Below are positions 53,245 to 62,423 of a DNA stretch of 64,000 nucleotides, one piece after another. This DNA comes from Micrococcaceae bacterium Sec5.8. Lineage in GTDB: Bacteria > Actinomycetota > Actinomycetes > Actinomycetales > Micrococcaceae. The notes beneath the pieces are model-generated. The model was not told where the DNA came from. It made no database searches and saw nothing but the letters and a program-made list of their open reading frames with translations. Numbering within the stretch: the first letter of the stretch is position 1; each line of letters begins with the position of its first letter. Made by a program: the position numbers and the translations under genes. The DNA lies in assembly GCA_039636775.1 (NCBI GenBank), contig CP143429.1, positions 2,046,001-2,110,000 of the forward strand, written 5' to 3'.

Positions 53245-54498
53245 TCACGCGAACGCGGAGATTCCGGTGATGCCGCGGCCGATGATGAGGGCCTGCATCG
53301 TTTCGGTGCCTTCGTAGGTGTGGATCGCCTCGATATCGGCGAGGTGCCGGGCGACGCGGTTCGCCAGCAGGATGCCGTTGCCGCCGAGCAGGTCCCGGGC
53401 GTTGGAGGCGATGGTCCGGGCGATGCGGGTGCAGGTGTACTTGGCCAGCGAGGCTTGTTCGGGTGTGAGGTTGCCTCCTTCGTCAAGGCGGGTCATCTGG
53501 ACCACCATCAGCTGCATGGTTCCCAGTTCGCTGAGCATCCGGGCAAGCCGTTCCTGGACGATCTGGGAGGCGGCCAGCGGCCGGCCGAACTGCTGACGCT
53601 GCAGGGCGTATTGCACCGCTGTTTCGTAGCATGCGGTGGCGTGTCCGACGGCGGACCAGGCCACCCCCAGCCGGGTGGCCAGCAGAACGCGCGCGGTGTC
53701 CTTGAACGACTGCGCCCCGGGAAGGACGTTCTCTTCCGGAACAAAGACGTTCTCCAGCCGGATGTGCGCCTGCCAGATGGCGCGCAGGGCCAGCTTGCCC
53801 TCGATTTTGGTGGCGGTGTAGCCGGGGGAGTCCTGCGGGACCAGGTATCCGTGGACCTGACCGTCCGCGCCGCGGGCCCACACCACGCTGACGCCGCCTA
53901 CGGAGCCGTTGCCGATCCATTTCTTCTCGCCGTTGAGCAGGAAGCCGCCGGCCGTGCCGGTGGCCGTGGACTCCAGGGCCACGGCGTCCGAACCATGGGT
54001 GGGCTCGGTCAAGGCAAACGCAGCGAACTCCCGGCCCGCAGCGATGGCCGGGAGCCAGCGGTCCTTCTGCGCGGCGGACCCGCACTCCGCGATGGACCGC
54101 AAGGCCAAGCCGCCCTGAACAGCGATCATGGTCGCAACCGAGCCGTCACCGCGGCTGATTTCCATGGTCACCAGCCCGGCGGCCATCCTGCTCATCCCGG
54201 CGCACCCGTCCACGGGGACACCGTCCCGCAGCAGATCCAGCTCGCCCAGGCGCCGGAGCAGGTGCACCGGATACTCCGCGCGTTCCCAGTAGCCGTCGAT
54301 CACGGGGAGAACCTCGTCCTGGACGAAGTTCCGGGCCCGGTTCCAGTACTGCCGGTCCTCCTCGCCGATGGCGGCAAAAACGGCGGCAGGATCGGTGCCC
54401 AGGGCCTCGGTGAGGATGTACCCGGGCTCCACCGTCCCGGCGGGGAACGGGGCCGGTGTCTCGGCGGTGAACCCGGTATCGGGCGACGTCGTCGTCAT
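53245..54498 (-). CDS. Acyl-CoA dehydrogenase
   Basis: A 417-residue FAD enzyme of the acyl-CoA dehydrogenase family, in the glutaryl-CoA/isovaleryl-like branch. Signatures are FALTEPTHGSDAVALE, GEKKWIGNGSVGGVSVVW, LGGNGILLANRVARHLAD and EAIHTYEGTETMQALIIGRGITG, with the catalytic Glu likely in TYEGTE. The ATG at 54498 with an AAGGAC site is chosen; a GTG at 54552 would add 18 residues. It is first in the operon after a TetR gene. The substrate is not known. Confidence 0.92.
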   Translation of the reverse strand: MTTTSPDTGFTAETPAPFPAGTVEPGYILTEALGTDPAAVFAAIGEEDRQYWNRARNFVQDEVLPVIDGYWERAEYPVHLLRRLGELDLLRDGVPVDGCAGMSRMAAGLVTMEISRGDGSVATMIAVQGGLALRSIAECGSAAQKDRWLPAIAAGREFAAFALTEPTHGSDAVALESTATGTAGGFLLNGEKKWIGNGSVGGVSVVWARGADGQVHGYLVPQDSPGYTATKIEGKLALRAIWQAHIRLENVFVPEENVLPGAQSFKDTARVLLATRLGVAWSAVGHATACYETAVQYALQRQQFGRPLAASQIVQERLARMLSELGTMQLMVVQMTRLDEGGNLTPEQASLAKYTCTRIARTIASNARDLLGGNGILLANRVARHLADIEAIHTYEGTETMQALIIGRGITGISAFA

Positions 54499-54625
54499 GT
54501 CAGTGTCCTTGATCTCGGGGGCGGGCGGCGCACCACGCGTGGCGTGGCTCACAGCACACCCCCTAAGAATGCACTGAAACGCAGTTCCACGTCAAGAAAC
54601 TAAGTGTCAGCAGTTGTGCGGGAGA

Positions 54626-55336
54626 TCAGGGGAGTGCGTCACGGACCGCCTGGACGATCGCTTCCCGGTCGGCGCCGGCTGCCAGTACTGTCACGACGAC
54701 GGACGGCGCAGCCCGGGCGGGGGGTGCGGTGCCGAGCAGTGCGGGCCGGAACAGATCGGAGATGGCGCGTAGTTCGACCGCCAGGGCCGCGGATCTGGTC
54801 CGGTCTGCGGTGGCATCTTCTGTGCTGTCCGGCGGTGTGCGGAGCCACTGGCGGAGGAAGGCGTTGTGGACGGCAACCGTAGCTGCCGCGAACGCCACCG
54901 CCGTATGTTCACGGTGCGCGCCGTCGGGCAGCCTGTCCATTAAATGGAGCAGGAAGGCGCGCTCATAGCGGTGCGAGGTGACCAACTCACGGTCCCGGAG
55001 CGCCGGAACGGACAGCATGAGTCCATGCCGGGCGCGGGAGGTTTCGCGGTTCCGCAGGTGGTGGTTGAAGACCAGCAGGGCCGCGCCCTCGATGGCCGCG
55101 AGCGGTTCCTGCGTCGACTCCGCAAGGCGCTCGGTGACCAGTCCGAGAATGCGCTCGTGGTCGGCAAAGACGACATCTTCCTTCGAACCGAATTTTCTGA
55201 AGAAGGTACTGCGGCTCATGCCGGCCGCGTCCGCGAGTTCCTCCACGGATGTGCCGTCATAGCCCCGTTCGGCCAGCAACCCGATGGCCGCGGCAGTCGG
55301 CCTGTCGGCGTCGTGGTTAGCGGGGCGCGGGATCAT
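54626..55336 (-). CDS. TetR-family transcriptional regulator
   Basis: Repressor of 236 residues. The N-terminal HTH reads AAAIGLLAERGYDGTSVEELADAAGMSRSTFFRKFGSKEDVVF, the TetR signature, followed by a ligand-binding helical domain. It lies on the same strand upstream of the acyl-CoA dehydrogenase operon with a 127-base gap, so it may control that operon. The ATG at 55336 is selected because upstream in-frame codons look non-coding. The inducer is unknown, likely an acyl-CoA. Confidence 0.9.
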   Translation of the reverse strand: MIPRPANHDADRPTAAAIGLLAERGYDGTSVEELADAAGMSRSTFFRKFGSKEDVVFADHERILGLVTERLAESTQEPLAAIEGAALLVFNHHLRNRETSRARHGLMLSVPALRDRELVTSHRYERAFLLHLMDRLPDGAHREHTAVAFAAATVAVHNAFLRQWLRTPPDSTEDATADRTRSAALAVELRAISDLFRPALLGTAPPARAAPSVVVTVLAAGADREAIVQAVRDALP

Positions 55337-55479
55337 GGGCCGAAATCTAACACAACCGACGGTGCGGGACCGTAATTGCGGTGCGCACGCCAGCCCCGAC
55401 CAGCCCCGCTGTAAAACGCCGATAATCAACATTATGTTAAGTAAAGGTTATTTGGGCGCACGATTGACGGTCAGGATCC

Positions 55480-56436
55480 GCTGACACGTACTCCGCATCC
55501 TCTTCGACGGAGTGGGCAACGCTGTACCCAAAAGCCGGAGGGGCTGCAGTCTTCGCTGAGCGGGCGTTCAAACCTCCGGTTTCTTTCCTCGTCGGTTCTG
55601 CATGCCCGCCGCCGGCGCAACGAGCGCCGCAGGGTTGAGTCTGGCATTTGCCGGGGATTGTCTGCAGCCTTTCCCGGATGTTTCCGCGACGCCGGCAGCA
55701 GCGGCATTTTCTGTTGCTGATGGCCGCACTCAACCCGCGGGGTGAAGGAATCCGTCCGGACCAATGGCGTCATGACGGTCATCGAGGTATCTGACCTGGT
55801 ACTGGTCGTCGTTCCCGTCGGCCTGATGTTCGGCCGCGGTGACGGGGATGCTTCCCGCGTCCTGGATTTTAATCCCGGGGTCTCCCCCGGCGCAGGCAAT
55901 CTGGCCGCTTCCCCGCAGGGGTATTGCTGACAGCCCGCGGCATCTACATCCTGATTGGTCCGGCATCCTTGGCAGCCCGCCTCCGGACGAGATCAATAGT
56001 TCCTCCGGACCTTTGCTGCAGGTGACGGGTTTCGGAGTGCCTGACTGGCTCTTTGGACCTGTCGCATTGATGGCTGCAACCAACGGTGGGCTGTTGACGA
56101 TGATCATGGCGAGTCGATTGGCCTATGGAATGGCTGAACAATCGCTGCTGCCGCCCGTGCTGGGCGGTCTGCTCCCCCAAGGTGTACGCCTTGGTCGCGA
56201 TTCCCGCCACCACACTGGCTGCTGTACCGCGCACGGCGACCGGAGACCTTGGCTCACCCGCTGAAAAGGTGGTGCTCTTTCTGCTCTTCGTCTTCATCAG
56301 CACAAACACGGCCGTTGTGGTGCTGCGCAGGGACAAAGTTGAGCACCAGCACTTCCCTGTGCCGATCATCGTCCCAATTCTTCGCCAGAAAAGGCTGGTC
56401 CTCACTGCGTCCGCTCCCCCGGGCGCAGCTGCATGA
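55480..56436 (+). pseudogene. Decayed APC amino acid permease
   Basis: A permease remnant in at least five broken frames, in order: YPKAGGAAVFAERAFKPP (from about 55530), LSLAFAGDCLQPFPDVSA (about 55637), LLLMAALNPRG (about 55715), VKESVRTNGVMTVIEVSDLV (about 55743), GPLLQVTGFGVPDWLFGPVA with TMIMASRLAYGMAEQ (about 56005-56130), and a last frame with FVFISTNTAVVVLRRDK ending near 56436. A deletion of roughly 100 codons lies around 55910-55960. The pattern is of the APC superfamily and is not intact in any frame. Confidence 0.8.
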
Positions 56437-56457
56437 ACCGGAGGCAGCAACGGGCGG

Positions 56458-56875
56458 TTATTTCGGGACAGCTGTGGGCGCATTGGCCGCCCAGGAGGCC
56501 GGCAATGTGAGCCGCTCGGCAGACCGGGACCCGGGTTCGGCCGTGTAAATCATCAGGACCATGCCGGGATCTGCGGTCAGGAGAAGTTCTTCGGAGGCGT
56601 GAACCAGTTCTCCTGCAATGGGGTGGCGGAAGCGTTCAATGCCCGTGCCGTGGATCCTGACATCATGCCCGCCCCAAAGTCTCCGGAACGTCTCACTGCG
56701 GGTGGAGGGTTCCCCTACGAGATCCTGCATAACCTGCTCGTGCGGATTTCTGCCGGCCTCGGCCCGCATGTTGGCCACGCACACTCCAGCGAACATCTCC
56801 CAGTCAGCGTAGAACTCCTTGGAAGCCGGGAAGTCCTTACCCAGTGAATACGTGAATTGCCCGGGTTAAGAGGCT
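56458..56875 (-). pseudogene. C-terminal remnant of an MmyB-type XRE regulator
   Basis: The minus-strand frame reads KEFYADWEMFAGVCVANMRAE, then STRSETFRRLWGGHDVRIHG and ADPGMVLMIYTAEPGS before its stop at 56458. This is the C-terminal ligand-binding region (MmyB-like) of a helix-turn-helix family. The N-terminal HTH is absent, and upstream of the fragment the frame breaks: LLTRAIH reads in one frame just beyond a TAA in the other. It is convergent with the broken permease, perhaps its old regulator. Confidence 0.7.
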
Positions 56876-56998
56876 TTGTCGAGGGGTGTACCGGCAGCGG
56901 ACCCCAACGCCGGCTGCTTCGAACCAGCCGGTGCGAGCGGAATTCCGGTAAGCCACCTGTGGGCGCCGCCCGCAAAAAACTTAGGAACTCCATGGCCG

Positions 56999-57343
56999 AT
57001 GCCCTCGAAGCAGATCCCCGCCGAACCCACACTCTTTGCAGCGCTCCCGCTGCCCGGGGCCGCAGCAAGTGCCGCCCCGCAGAAGCCCGCCGCCTCTTTG
57101 CTTTCCACTGGGGCCACCGCCGCCTCCGCCGCCCCCACAGGTTCAGCATCGACGCCCGGTCCCGTGGATCCGGGGACCGGTGGAACGCCGGCCGCACAGG
57201 AGACCCGCGTGGACTGCGCGCCGTATGTGATCATCGCGGCGGTCATCCTGGCAGCGGCCGCCGCTGCGGCTGCGGCCATCCCCTGGCGGCGCAGCCAGGC
57301 GTCCACAGCAAAGCCCGCGGCCGGGTCCGACCTGTCCAGGTGA
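56999..57343 (+). CDS. Short anchor-like membrane protein or gene fragment
   Basis: A 114-residue frame with high GC at third codon positions. It has an Ala/Pro/Thr/Ser-rich part (about 20-75) and then one hydrophobic helix (YVIIAAVILAAAAAAAAAIPW) followed by basic residues RRSQ, like the end of an exported, surface-anchored protein. The start MPSKQIPAEP is a guess; the reading frame continues upstream without a family-like sequence. It could be the tail of a larger decayed gene. Confidence 0.4.
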   Translation: MPSKQIPAEPTLFAALPLPGAAASAAPQKPAASLLSTGATAASAAPTGSASTPGPVDPGTGGTPAAQETRVDCAPYVIIAAVILAAAAAAAAAIPWRRSQASTAKPAAGSDLSR

Positions 57344-57517
57344 CGGCGGGACCGGCGGGCTGGTCCTCACATCCGGGACGTGGGGGTAGTTAACCCGATC
57401 CGGCGGGCTGTCTCCGCCGGGCGCTCTCCGATGCTTGACAGAGGCGTACCACGGCCCGCATACTCCCAGGACGCCAGCCTCAGGCAGGTACCGTCCCGAA
57501 CTTAGCCGGAGCGAGCC

Positions 57518-58657
57518 ATGAACCACCATCGCCGACCCGCAGCCGCCCTGCTTGCCCTTGCCGCTTTGACCGGGCCGGCCCTGCTCGGGTGCGGGCCAGG
57601 TCCGGCCCCCTCCCGGTCGGAGCCTCCAGTCCCGGGAATGGACTCCTCGCTCTCCCGGCCGGATCTGCCACCCGGCGCCGCTCCCGCCGGTCCCATTGCA
57701 GCGGCGGTCCGTGAAACCGATGACTTTGCGGGATCCGGCGACATCGCCGACGACTCCGCTGTCTGGGTCGATCCAGCGGCGCCGGCGAACAGTGTGGTCA
57801 TTGCCGATAACAAAGCAAAGTCGGGCGGCGGCATCGCTGTCTTCGATATGGGCGGAAAGCTCCTCCAGTTCAGGCCGGACGGCATGATCGGCAACGTGGA
57901 CCTGCGAGGCGGGTTCCCGTCGTCGGGGTCCACGATTGTTCTGGTCGGCGGGAACAACCGCTCCGACAACACGGTGGCGCTCTGGTCCCTGGACACCGCA
58001 ACGAGGACCCTGTCGCCGGTCGCTGCCCGCAGCATCGGGACCGTGGCGCCCAACTATGGGTTCTGCATGTACCACAGCAAGGCCAGCGGCAAGTTCTTCG
58101 CTTTCGTGACGCCCAATGGTCCAGGCTCGATCCAGCAATTTGAGTTGGCGGACGACGGCGCCGGCAAGGTTGATGCCACCCTCGTTCGGACACTGCCGAT
58201 CAGCAGCATCACCGAAAGCTGCGTCGCCGACGATGACCTTGGGTACCTCTACGTCGGCCAGGAGGACGTCGGGATCTGGAAGTACGGAGCGGAACCGGAC
58301 GCGGGGGCGGCCCGTACGTCGGTCGACACTGTGGGGGCAGGCAGGTTGGAAGCGGACATTGAGGGCATGGGTCTTACTTACGGTCCGGACGGAGCCGGTT
58401 ACCTCTTCGTGTCCAGCCAGGCAAACTCCACCATCGCCATCTATAACCGCTCCGGAAACAACGCGTTCCTCAAGACCTTCGAGGTGTCCGGTACCGGATC
58501 AGTCGACGCCGTGACTGGAACGGACGGGTTGGACGTCACCGCCCAGAACGCCGGACCGCAGTTCGAGCAGGGTCTGCTGGTAGTGCATGACGAATCGAAC
58601 TCCGGCGGCGCGACGTCCAATCTCAAGTACGTTCCCCTCAGCGCGGTTCTCCGCTGA
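57518..58657 (+). CDS. Phytase-like beta-propeller lipoprotein
   Basis: An exported 379-residue protein with a lipobox at ALLGCGPG (Cys near residue 25). The mature part resembles a beta-propeller phytase: ADDSAVWVDPAAPANSVVIADNK and later GGGIAVFDMGGKLLQF, GYLYVGQEDVGIWKY and the EADIEGMGLTYG motif. In this fold acidic residues bind calcium for phosphate ester cleavage. It might release phosphate from phytate or related compounds; activity is not proven. It is transcribed alone with a weak promoter region and follows the degraded zone. Confidence 0.82.
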   Translation: MNHHRRPAAALLALAALTGPALLGCGPGPAPSRSEPPVPGMDSSLSRPDLPPGAAPAGPIAAAVRETDDFAGSGDIADDSAVWVDPAAPANSVVIADNKAKSGGGIAVFDMGGKLLQFRPDGMIGNVDLRGGFPSSGSTIVLVGGNNRSDNTVALWSLDTATRTLSPVAARSIGTVAPNYGFCMYHSKASGKFFAFVTPNGPGSIQQFELADDGAGKVDATLVRTLPISSITESCVADDDLGYLYVGQEDVGIWKYGAEPDAGAARTSVDTVGAGRLEADIEGMGLTYGPDGAGYLFVSSQANSTIAIYNRSGNNAFLKTFEVSGTGSVDAVTGTDGLDVTAQNAGPQFEQGLLVVHDESNSGGATSNLKYVPLSAVLR

Positions 58658-58728
58658 GCCGGCCCCGCCGAACCGGCGCGTCCGACAGCCCGATCCGTTT
58701 CGACCGGCAGCCCGGCTAGGCTTGAGAT

Positions 58729-59163
58729 ATGCATCCCGCCACTCCCCCGCACCCACCCGCCACCGGCAATGGATCAGGAGCCTCGGCCCGCCGGTCCGCG
58801 GTGCTGGCTGCGTGTGCCGACGCCGCGCTGATCGTCCTGTTCGCGGCGATCGGCCGGGACGCCCATCAGCGCGGAGAGATCATCACCGGTGTGCTGTCCA
58901 CGGCCTGGCCGTTCCTGGCAGGAGCGGCGCTGTCCTGGCTGACATTGCGGCTATGGCGGTCGCCGCTGGCGCTCTGGCCGGCCGGTGTCGCCGTCTGGCT
59001 GGGCACGGTAACTCTCGGGATGCTCCTGCGGGCCCTTACCGGGCAGACGGTAGTGCTGCCGTTCGTCATTGTGGCGCTCCTCAGCCTCGGACTCCTGCTG
59101 CTCGGATATCGCCTTGTAGCCGCAGGGGTACGGCGGGTGCAGGCACGCCGCAGCAGGGCGTGA
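58729..59163 (+). CDS. DUF3054 family membrane protein
   Basis: A 144-residue protein with four hydrophobic helices, first LAACADAALIVLFAAIGRDAHQ, then ILSTAWPFLAGAALSW-like segments and two more. The GRxxH pattern after helix one is typical of this family. No function is known. It is followed by the AsnC-type gene after 98 bases. Confidence 0.85.
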   Translation: MHPATPPHPPATGNGSGASARRSAVLAACADAALIVLFAAIGRDAHQRGEIITGVLSTAWPFLAGAALSWLTLRLWRSPLALWPAGVAVWLGTVTLGMLLRALTGQTVVLPFVIVALLSLGLLLLGYRLVAAGVRRVQARRSRA

Positions 59164-59261
59164 TGGACTAGGCTTACTGGGACAAGGCCAGGGGTCCGGA
59201 CAAGCCCATCCGGGCCGCCACCTGGCCGGCAACGGCGCAACAGATCCGGAAAGGCTCACAC

Positions 59262-59543
59262 GTGGTCACCGCTTTCGTCCTGATTAAGACAGACGCTTCC
59301 CGCATACCGGAGACGGCAGAAGAAATCTCCGCTCTTACGGGCATCAGCGAGGTGTACTCCGTGACCGGCGAATGGGATCTGATTGCGATTGCCCGTGTTC
59401 CACAACACGAAGACCTTGCAGAGACCATCGCCGACAAGCTCTCCAAGGTGCCCGGCGTCATGCACACCACCACCCAGATAGCCTTCCGCGCCTATTCCCA
59501 GCACGACCTGGACGCTGCCTTCGCTTTAGGCTTCGAAGAGTAG
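59262..59543 (+). CDS. Stand-alone Lrp/AsnC ligand-binding domain protein
   Basis: A 93-residue protein made of only the RAM-type effector domain of Lrp/AsnC regulators, with no DNA-binding part. The sequence shows the ferredoxin-like pattern (TAFVLIKTDASRI, then VYSVTGEWDLIAIARVP) and ends with TTTQIAFRAYSQHD. Such proteins bind amino acids and form rings. It is convergent with trpD, so a role in sensing amino acids is suspected. The start is a GTG. Confidence 0.87.
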   Translation: MVTAFVLIKTDASRIPETAEEISALTGISEVYSVTGEWDLIAIARVPQHEDLAETIADKLSKVPGVMHTTTQIAFRAYSQHDLDAAFALGFEE

Positions 59544-59603
59544 GGTCCGCCGCCCGCGTCCACCACCGGAGCATGGACGGATTGCCTGCTGACCTCCAGC
59601 GCC

Positions 59604-60662
59604 TCAGCTGCGGGAGAGCGCGACCCAGCGGTCCAGGACGGCCGAGGCGGCGCCCGACTCGATGGAGTGTTCCGCGCGCTTGAATGCCGCTGCCATCCGC
59701 CCGCTGAACGGGCCGACGGCGTCAAGATCGAAAGCCACGAGCCCTGCTGCGGCATTGAGCAGCGCCGCATCGCGCGCGGGGCCGTGGGCACCGGAGAGCA
59801 CCGATCGCACGACGGCTGCATTGGCTGCGGCGTCCCCGCCGCGCAACTCCGCCAGGGTTGCCTGGCGGATGCCGAGTTCGCGCGGGTTGAACATCTGCTC
59901 CGTGACCGAGCCCTGCCTGATCTCCCACACCCGGGACGGGCCGGTGGTGGTGAGCTCGTCCAGTCCGTCGTTCCCGCGGAAGACGAGCCCCCTGCTGCCG
60001 CGCTTGGCCAGCACACCGGCCACGAGCGGAGCCATCCGCTCATTGGCCACGCCCACCGCTGAGGCCTGCACATGGGCCGGGTTGATCATTGGTCCCAGAA
60101 AGTTAAAGGCCGTGGGCACGCCGAGTTCACGGCGCGCGACGGCGGCATGCCGCATTGAGGGGTGGAAGACCTGGGCGAAGCAGAAAGTAATGCCCGCTTC
60201 TTCGGCATTAAGGGCCACCCGTGGGATGGGCAGGTCAAGCCGGACTCCGAGGGCCTCCAGCACGTCCGCGGAACCTGAGGTCGAGGACGCCGCACGGTTC
60301 CCGTGCTTGACCACCTTGGCCCCGGCGCCGGCTGCTATCAGCGCGGCCATGGTGGAAATGTTCACAGTGTTCTGCTGGTCTCCGCCGGTTCCGACGATGT
60401 CCAGCTTCTCCCCGACAATGTCAATGCGGCTCGCGTGCGCGATCATCGCTTCGACCAGTCCGACAAGTTCATCGACGGTCTCACCCTTGGACCGCAGGGC
60501 GACCAGGAAGCCGGCGACCTGCACGGGGGTAGCATCCCCGCTCATGATCGAGTTCATCGCCCACTCCGTGTTTCCGGCCGTGAGGTTGGTCCCGTCCATG
60601 AGTGCCTTGATGAGCCGCGGCCATGTATTGCCTGCCGCCTGTACAGATGCCTGAGAAGTCAC
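59604..60662 (-). CDS. trpD: Anthranilate phosphoribosyltransferase TrpD
   Basis: Enzyme of tryptophan synthesis that joins anthranilate with PRPP. The 352-residue protein has the PRPP-binding motif [15 protein letters not shown], the KHGNRAASS region, [11 protein letters not shown] and the late [19 protein letters not shown]. It is a stand-alone gene, not part of a trp operon. The GTG start lies 148 bases from ctaE, with the two genes divergent. Confidence 0.94.
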   Translation of the reverse strand: MTSQASVQAAGNTWPRLIKALMDGTNLTAGNTEWAMNSIMSGDATPVQVAGFLVALRSKGETVDELVGLVEAMIAHASRIDIVGEKLDIVGTGGDQQNTVNISTMAALIAAGAGAKVVKHGNRAASSTSGSADVLEALGVRLDLPIPRVALNAEEAGITFCFAQVFHPSMRHAAVARRELGVPTAFNFLGPMINPAHVQASAVGVANERMAPLVAGVLAKRGSRGLVFRGNDGLDELTTTGPSRVWEIRQGSVTEQMFNPRELGIRQATLAELRGGDAAANAAVVRSVLSGAHGPARDAALLNAAAGLVAFDLDAVGPFSGRMAAAFKRAEHSIESGAASAVLDRWVALSRS

Positions 60663-60774
60663 GTCCTGATGCTATCGAGGTGCGCACCGCAAAGACCAAT
60701 GTGAACCGGCCAGGGAACTTTTCCGCGCGAATTCGCGTCTTTGTAGAAAAAGTCCTGCCAAAACGCGGTTTGCG

Positions 60775-60804
60775 TTGGGCAGCAGGGAGTTTTATAGACA
60801 TAAT
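60775..60804 (+). promoter_or_regulatory. ctaE: Candidate leaderless promoter of ctaE
   Basis: TTGGGC at 60775-60780 and CATAAT at 60799-60804 are 18 bases apart. Initiation seven bases after the -10 would fall on the G of the GTG at 60811. No ribosome binding site precedes that GTG, which fits a leaderless transcript. Confidence 0.55.
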
Positions 60805-60810
60805 GTCTAT
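60794..60810. promoter_or_regulatory. Perfect palindrome over the ctaE -10 element
   Basis: ATAGACAT and ATGTCTAT flank a central A; the arms match over eight bases. It covers the proposed -10 and ends just before the GTG, an ideal repressor position. I cannot name the regulator. Confidence 0.75.
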
Positions 60811-61449
60811 GTGACATCTGCGACCCAAGCCCCCAGTACCCCGGCGCACCCGACGCTGAATCGCCCGAACATGGTTTCTGTTGGAACCGTGGTCTGGCTC
60901 TCCAGTGAGTTGATGTTCTTCGCCGGTCTCTTCGCCATGTACTTCACACTCCGTTCGACTTCCGGACAGATGTGGGCCGAAGAGACAGCCAAGCTCAACT
61001 TCCCCTTTGCGCTCGTCAACACGATCGTCCTCGTGGCCAGTTCCTTTACGTGCCAGATGGGCGTTTTCGCCGCTGAGCGGCTTCAGCCGCGTCGAAGCGG
61101 CGGCCTCCTCAGCTTCACCCGCTGGGGAATGAACGAGTGGTTCACCCTCACGTTCATCATGGGCTCGTTCTTCGTTGCCGGCCAGGCAACTGAATACGCC
61201 ATGCTGGTCTCCGAGCACGTTTCACTCTCCTCCAACGCCTATGGTTCGGCGTTTTACATGACCACGGGCTTCCACGGCCTGCACGTCATCGGCGGTCTGA
61301 TTGCCTTCCTTCTGATCATGGGCCGCTCCTTCGCAGCGAAGAAGTTCGGCCACTTCGAAGCAACCTCAGCGATCGTCACCTCGTACTACTGGCACTTCGT
61401 CGACGTCGTCTGGATTGGCCTCTTCCTGGTCATCTACGTCCTCAAGTAG
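60811..61449 (+). CDS. ctaE: Cytochrome c oxidase subunit III (CtaE)
   Basis: Integral membrane subunit of the aa3-type terminal oxidase, 212 residues with about five helices. Family marks are the start region [39 protein letters not shown] and the last helix [17 protein letters not shown] with the conserved HFVD. The GTG at 60811 is selected; the upstream sequence has no coding character. The qcrCAB genes follow, so oxidase and bcc complex are encoded together as in other actinobacteria, where they form a supercomplex. Confidence 0.95.
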   Translation: MTSATQAPSTPAHPTLNRPNMVSVGTVVWLSSELMFFAGLFAMYFTLRSTSGQMWAEETAKLNFPFALVNTIVLVASSFTCQMGVFAAERLQPRRSGGLLSFTRWGMNEWFTLTFIMGSFFVAGQATEYAMLVSEHVSLSSNAYGSAFYMTTGFHGLHVIGGLIAFLLIMGRSFAAKKFGHFEATSAIVTSYYWHFVDVVWIGLFLVIYVLK

Positions 61450-61455
61450 CTACAC

Positions 61456-61483
61456 TTGCCTCATTTTCTACAAGAGGTAGAAT
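61456..61483 (+). promoter_or_regulatory. Candidate promoter of qcrCAB
   Basis: TTGCCT (61456-61461) and TAGAAT (61478-61483) are 16 bases apart. An inverted repeat TTCTAC/GTAGAA (61466-61482) overlaps the -10. It suggests an extra start between ctaE and qcrC. Confidence 0.45.
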
Positions 61484-61535
61484 CTCAAGAAGTGGCTCCC
61501 GGAGCCAACGCAGGATCGAATAAAGGAACCACCAC

Positions 61536-62321
61536 GTGAAGGCACTCTCGCAGAAGCGACGTCACCCACTGGCAGCGATTGCACTGCTGCTGATGGGACT
61601 CTTGGTCACTGGTGGGCTTTACGCCGTTGCCACCACAGTCAACCAGGCCAAAGCCACCACCAGCTTCAGCGCCAATGACGCAGAGGAAGGCGGAAAGCTT
61701 TTCGCCGCCAACTGCGCCACGTGCCACGGCATGGGTGCCAGCGGGTCCCAGGCAGGGCCGTCCCTGGTAGGCGTCGGCGCTGCCGCCGTCGACTTCCAGG
61801 TCGGTACGGGCCGCATGCCCATGCAGATGAACGGTCCGCAGGCTTATAAGAAGCCGGCCCAGTTCAACGAAGAGCAGACCCGCCAGCTCGCCGCTTACGT
61901 GGCTTCGCTCGGCGCAGGCCCCTCCATTCCCGAGGCCGGCGTGCTCGACGGACAGGGCGACGCCGCCAAGGGCGGTGAGCTGTTCCGTACCAACTGCGCC
62001 ATGTGCCACAACGCCGCAGCAGCCGGCGGCGCGCTGACCCGCGGCAAATTCGCCCCGGCTCTCGCCGATGTCTCCAGCAAGCACATCTACGAAGCCATGG
62101 TCACCGGTCCGCAGAACATGCCCGTTTTCAGTGACGCCAACATCGGTCCCGACGGCAAGCGCGACATCATCACCTTCCTGAAGCAGATCGAATCCAACGG
62201 CTCTCCCGGCGGCGCTGACCTTGGCGCCCTGGGTCCCGTATCGGAAGGCCTCTTCGTCTGGATCGCCGGTTTGGGTGTCATCATCGCGTTCACCATCTGG
62301 CTTACGTCCCGGACGTCCTAG
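61536..62321 (+). CDS. qcrC: Diheme cytochrome c of the bcc complex (QcrC)
   Basis: Membrane-anchored diheme cytochrome of 261 residues. It has a signal-anchor helix (HPLAAIALLLMGLLVTGGLYAV), two c-type heme motifs (CATCHGMG and CAMCHNAA) and a C-terminal helix (LFVWIAGLGVIIAFTIWL). In Actinobacteria this protein passes electrons from the bc1 core directly to the oxidase. The GTG follows AAAGGAACC. A 102-base gap separates it from qcrA. Confidence 0.95.
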   Translation: MKALSQKRRHPLAAIALLLMGLLVTGGLYAVATTVNQAKATTSFSANDAEEGGKLFAANCATCHGMGASGSQAGPSLVGVGAAAVDFQVGTGRMPMQMNGPQAYKKPAQFNEEQTRQLAAYVASLGAGPSIPEAGVLDGQGDAAKGGELFRTNCAMCHNAAAAGGALTRGKFAPALADVSSKHIYEAMVTGPQNMPVFSDANIGPDGKRDIITFLKQIESNGSPGGADLGALGPVSEGLFVWIAGLGVIIAFTIWLTSRTS

Positions 62322-62423
62322 CCCACCATTTTCACCTGTAAAGAATTTTCTGCTGACGCGTCAGCAGTTTGAATTGAAAGCTAACCCGGCATTAGCCGGG
62401 ACGAGAGAGGGATGAGGCGAATT

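Noticed and set aside
55480..56436. Several short separate genes in the decay zone
   Set aside because: The pieces line up in order as one permease across different frames, so a single pseudogene explains them.
56866..57306. Minus-strand frame over the anchor-like fragment
   Set aside because: It reads as a low-complexity Ala/Gly frame, whereas the plus frame gives a membrane helix with basic residues and higher GC at third positions.
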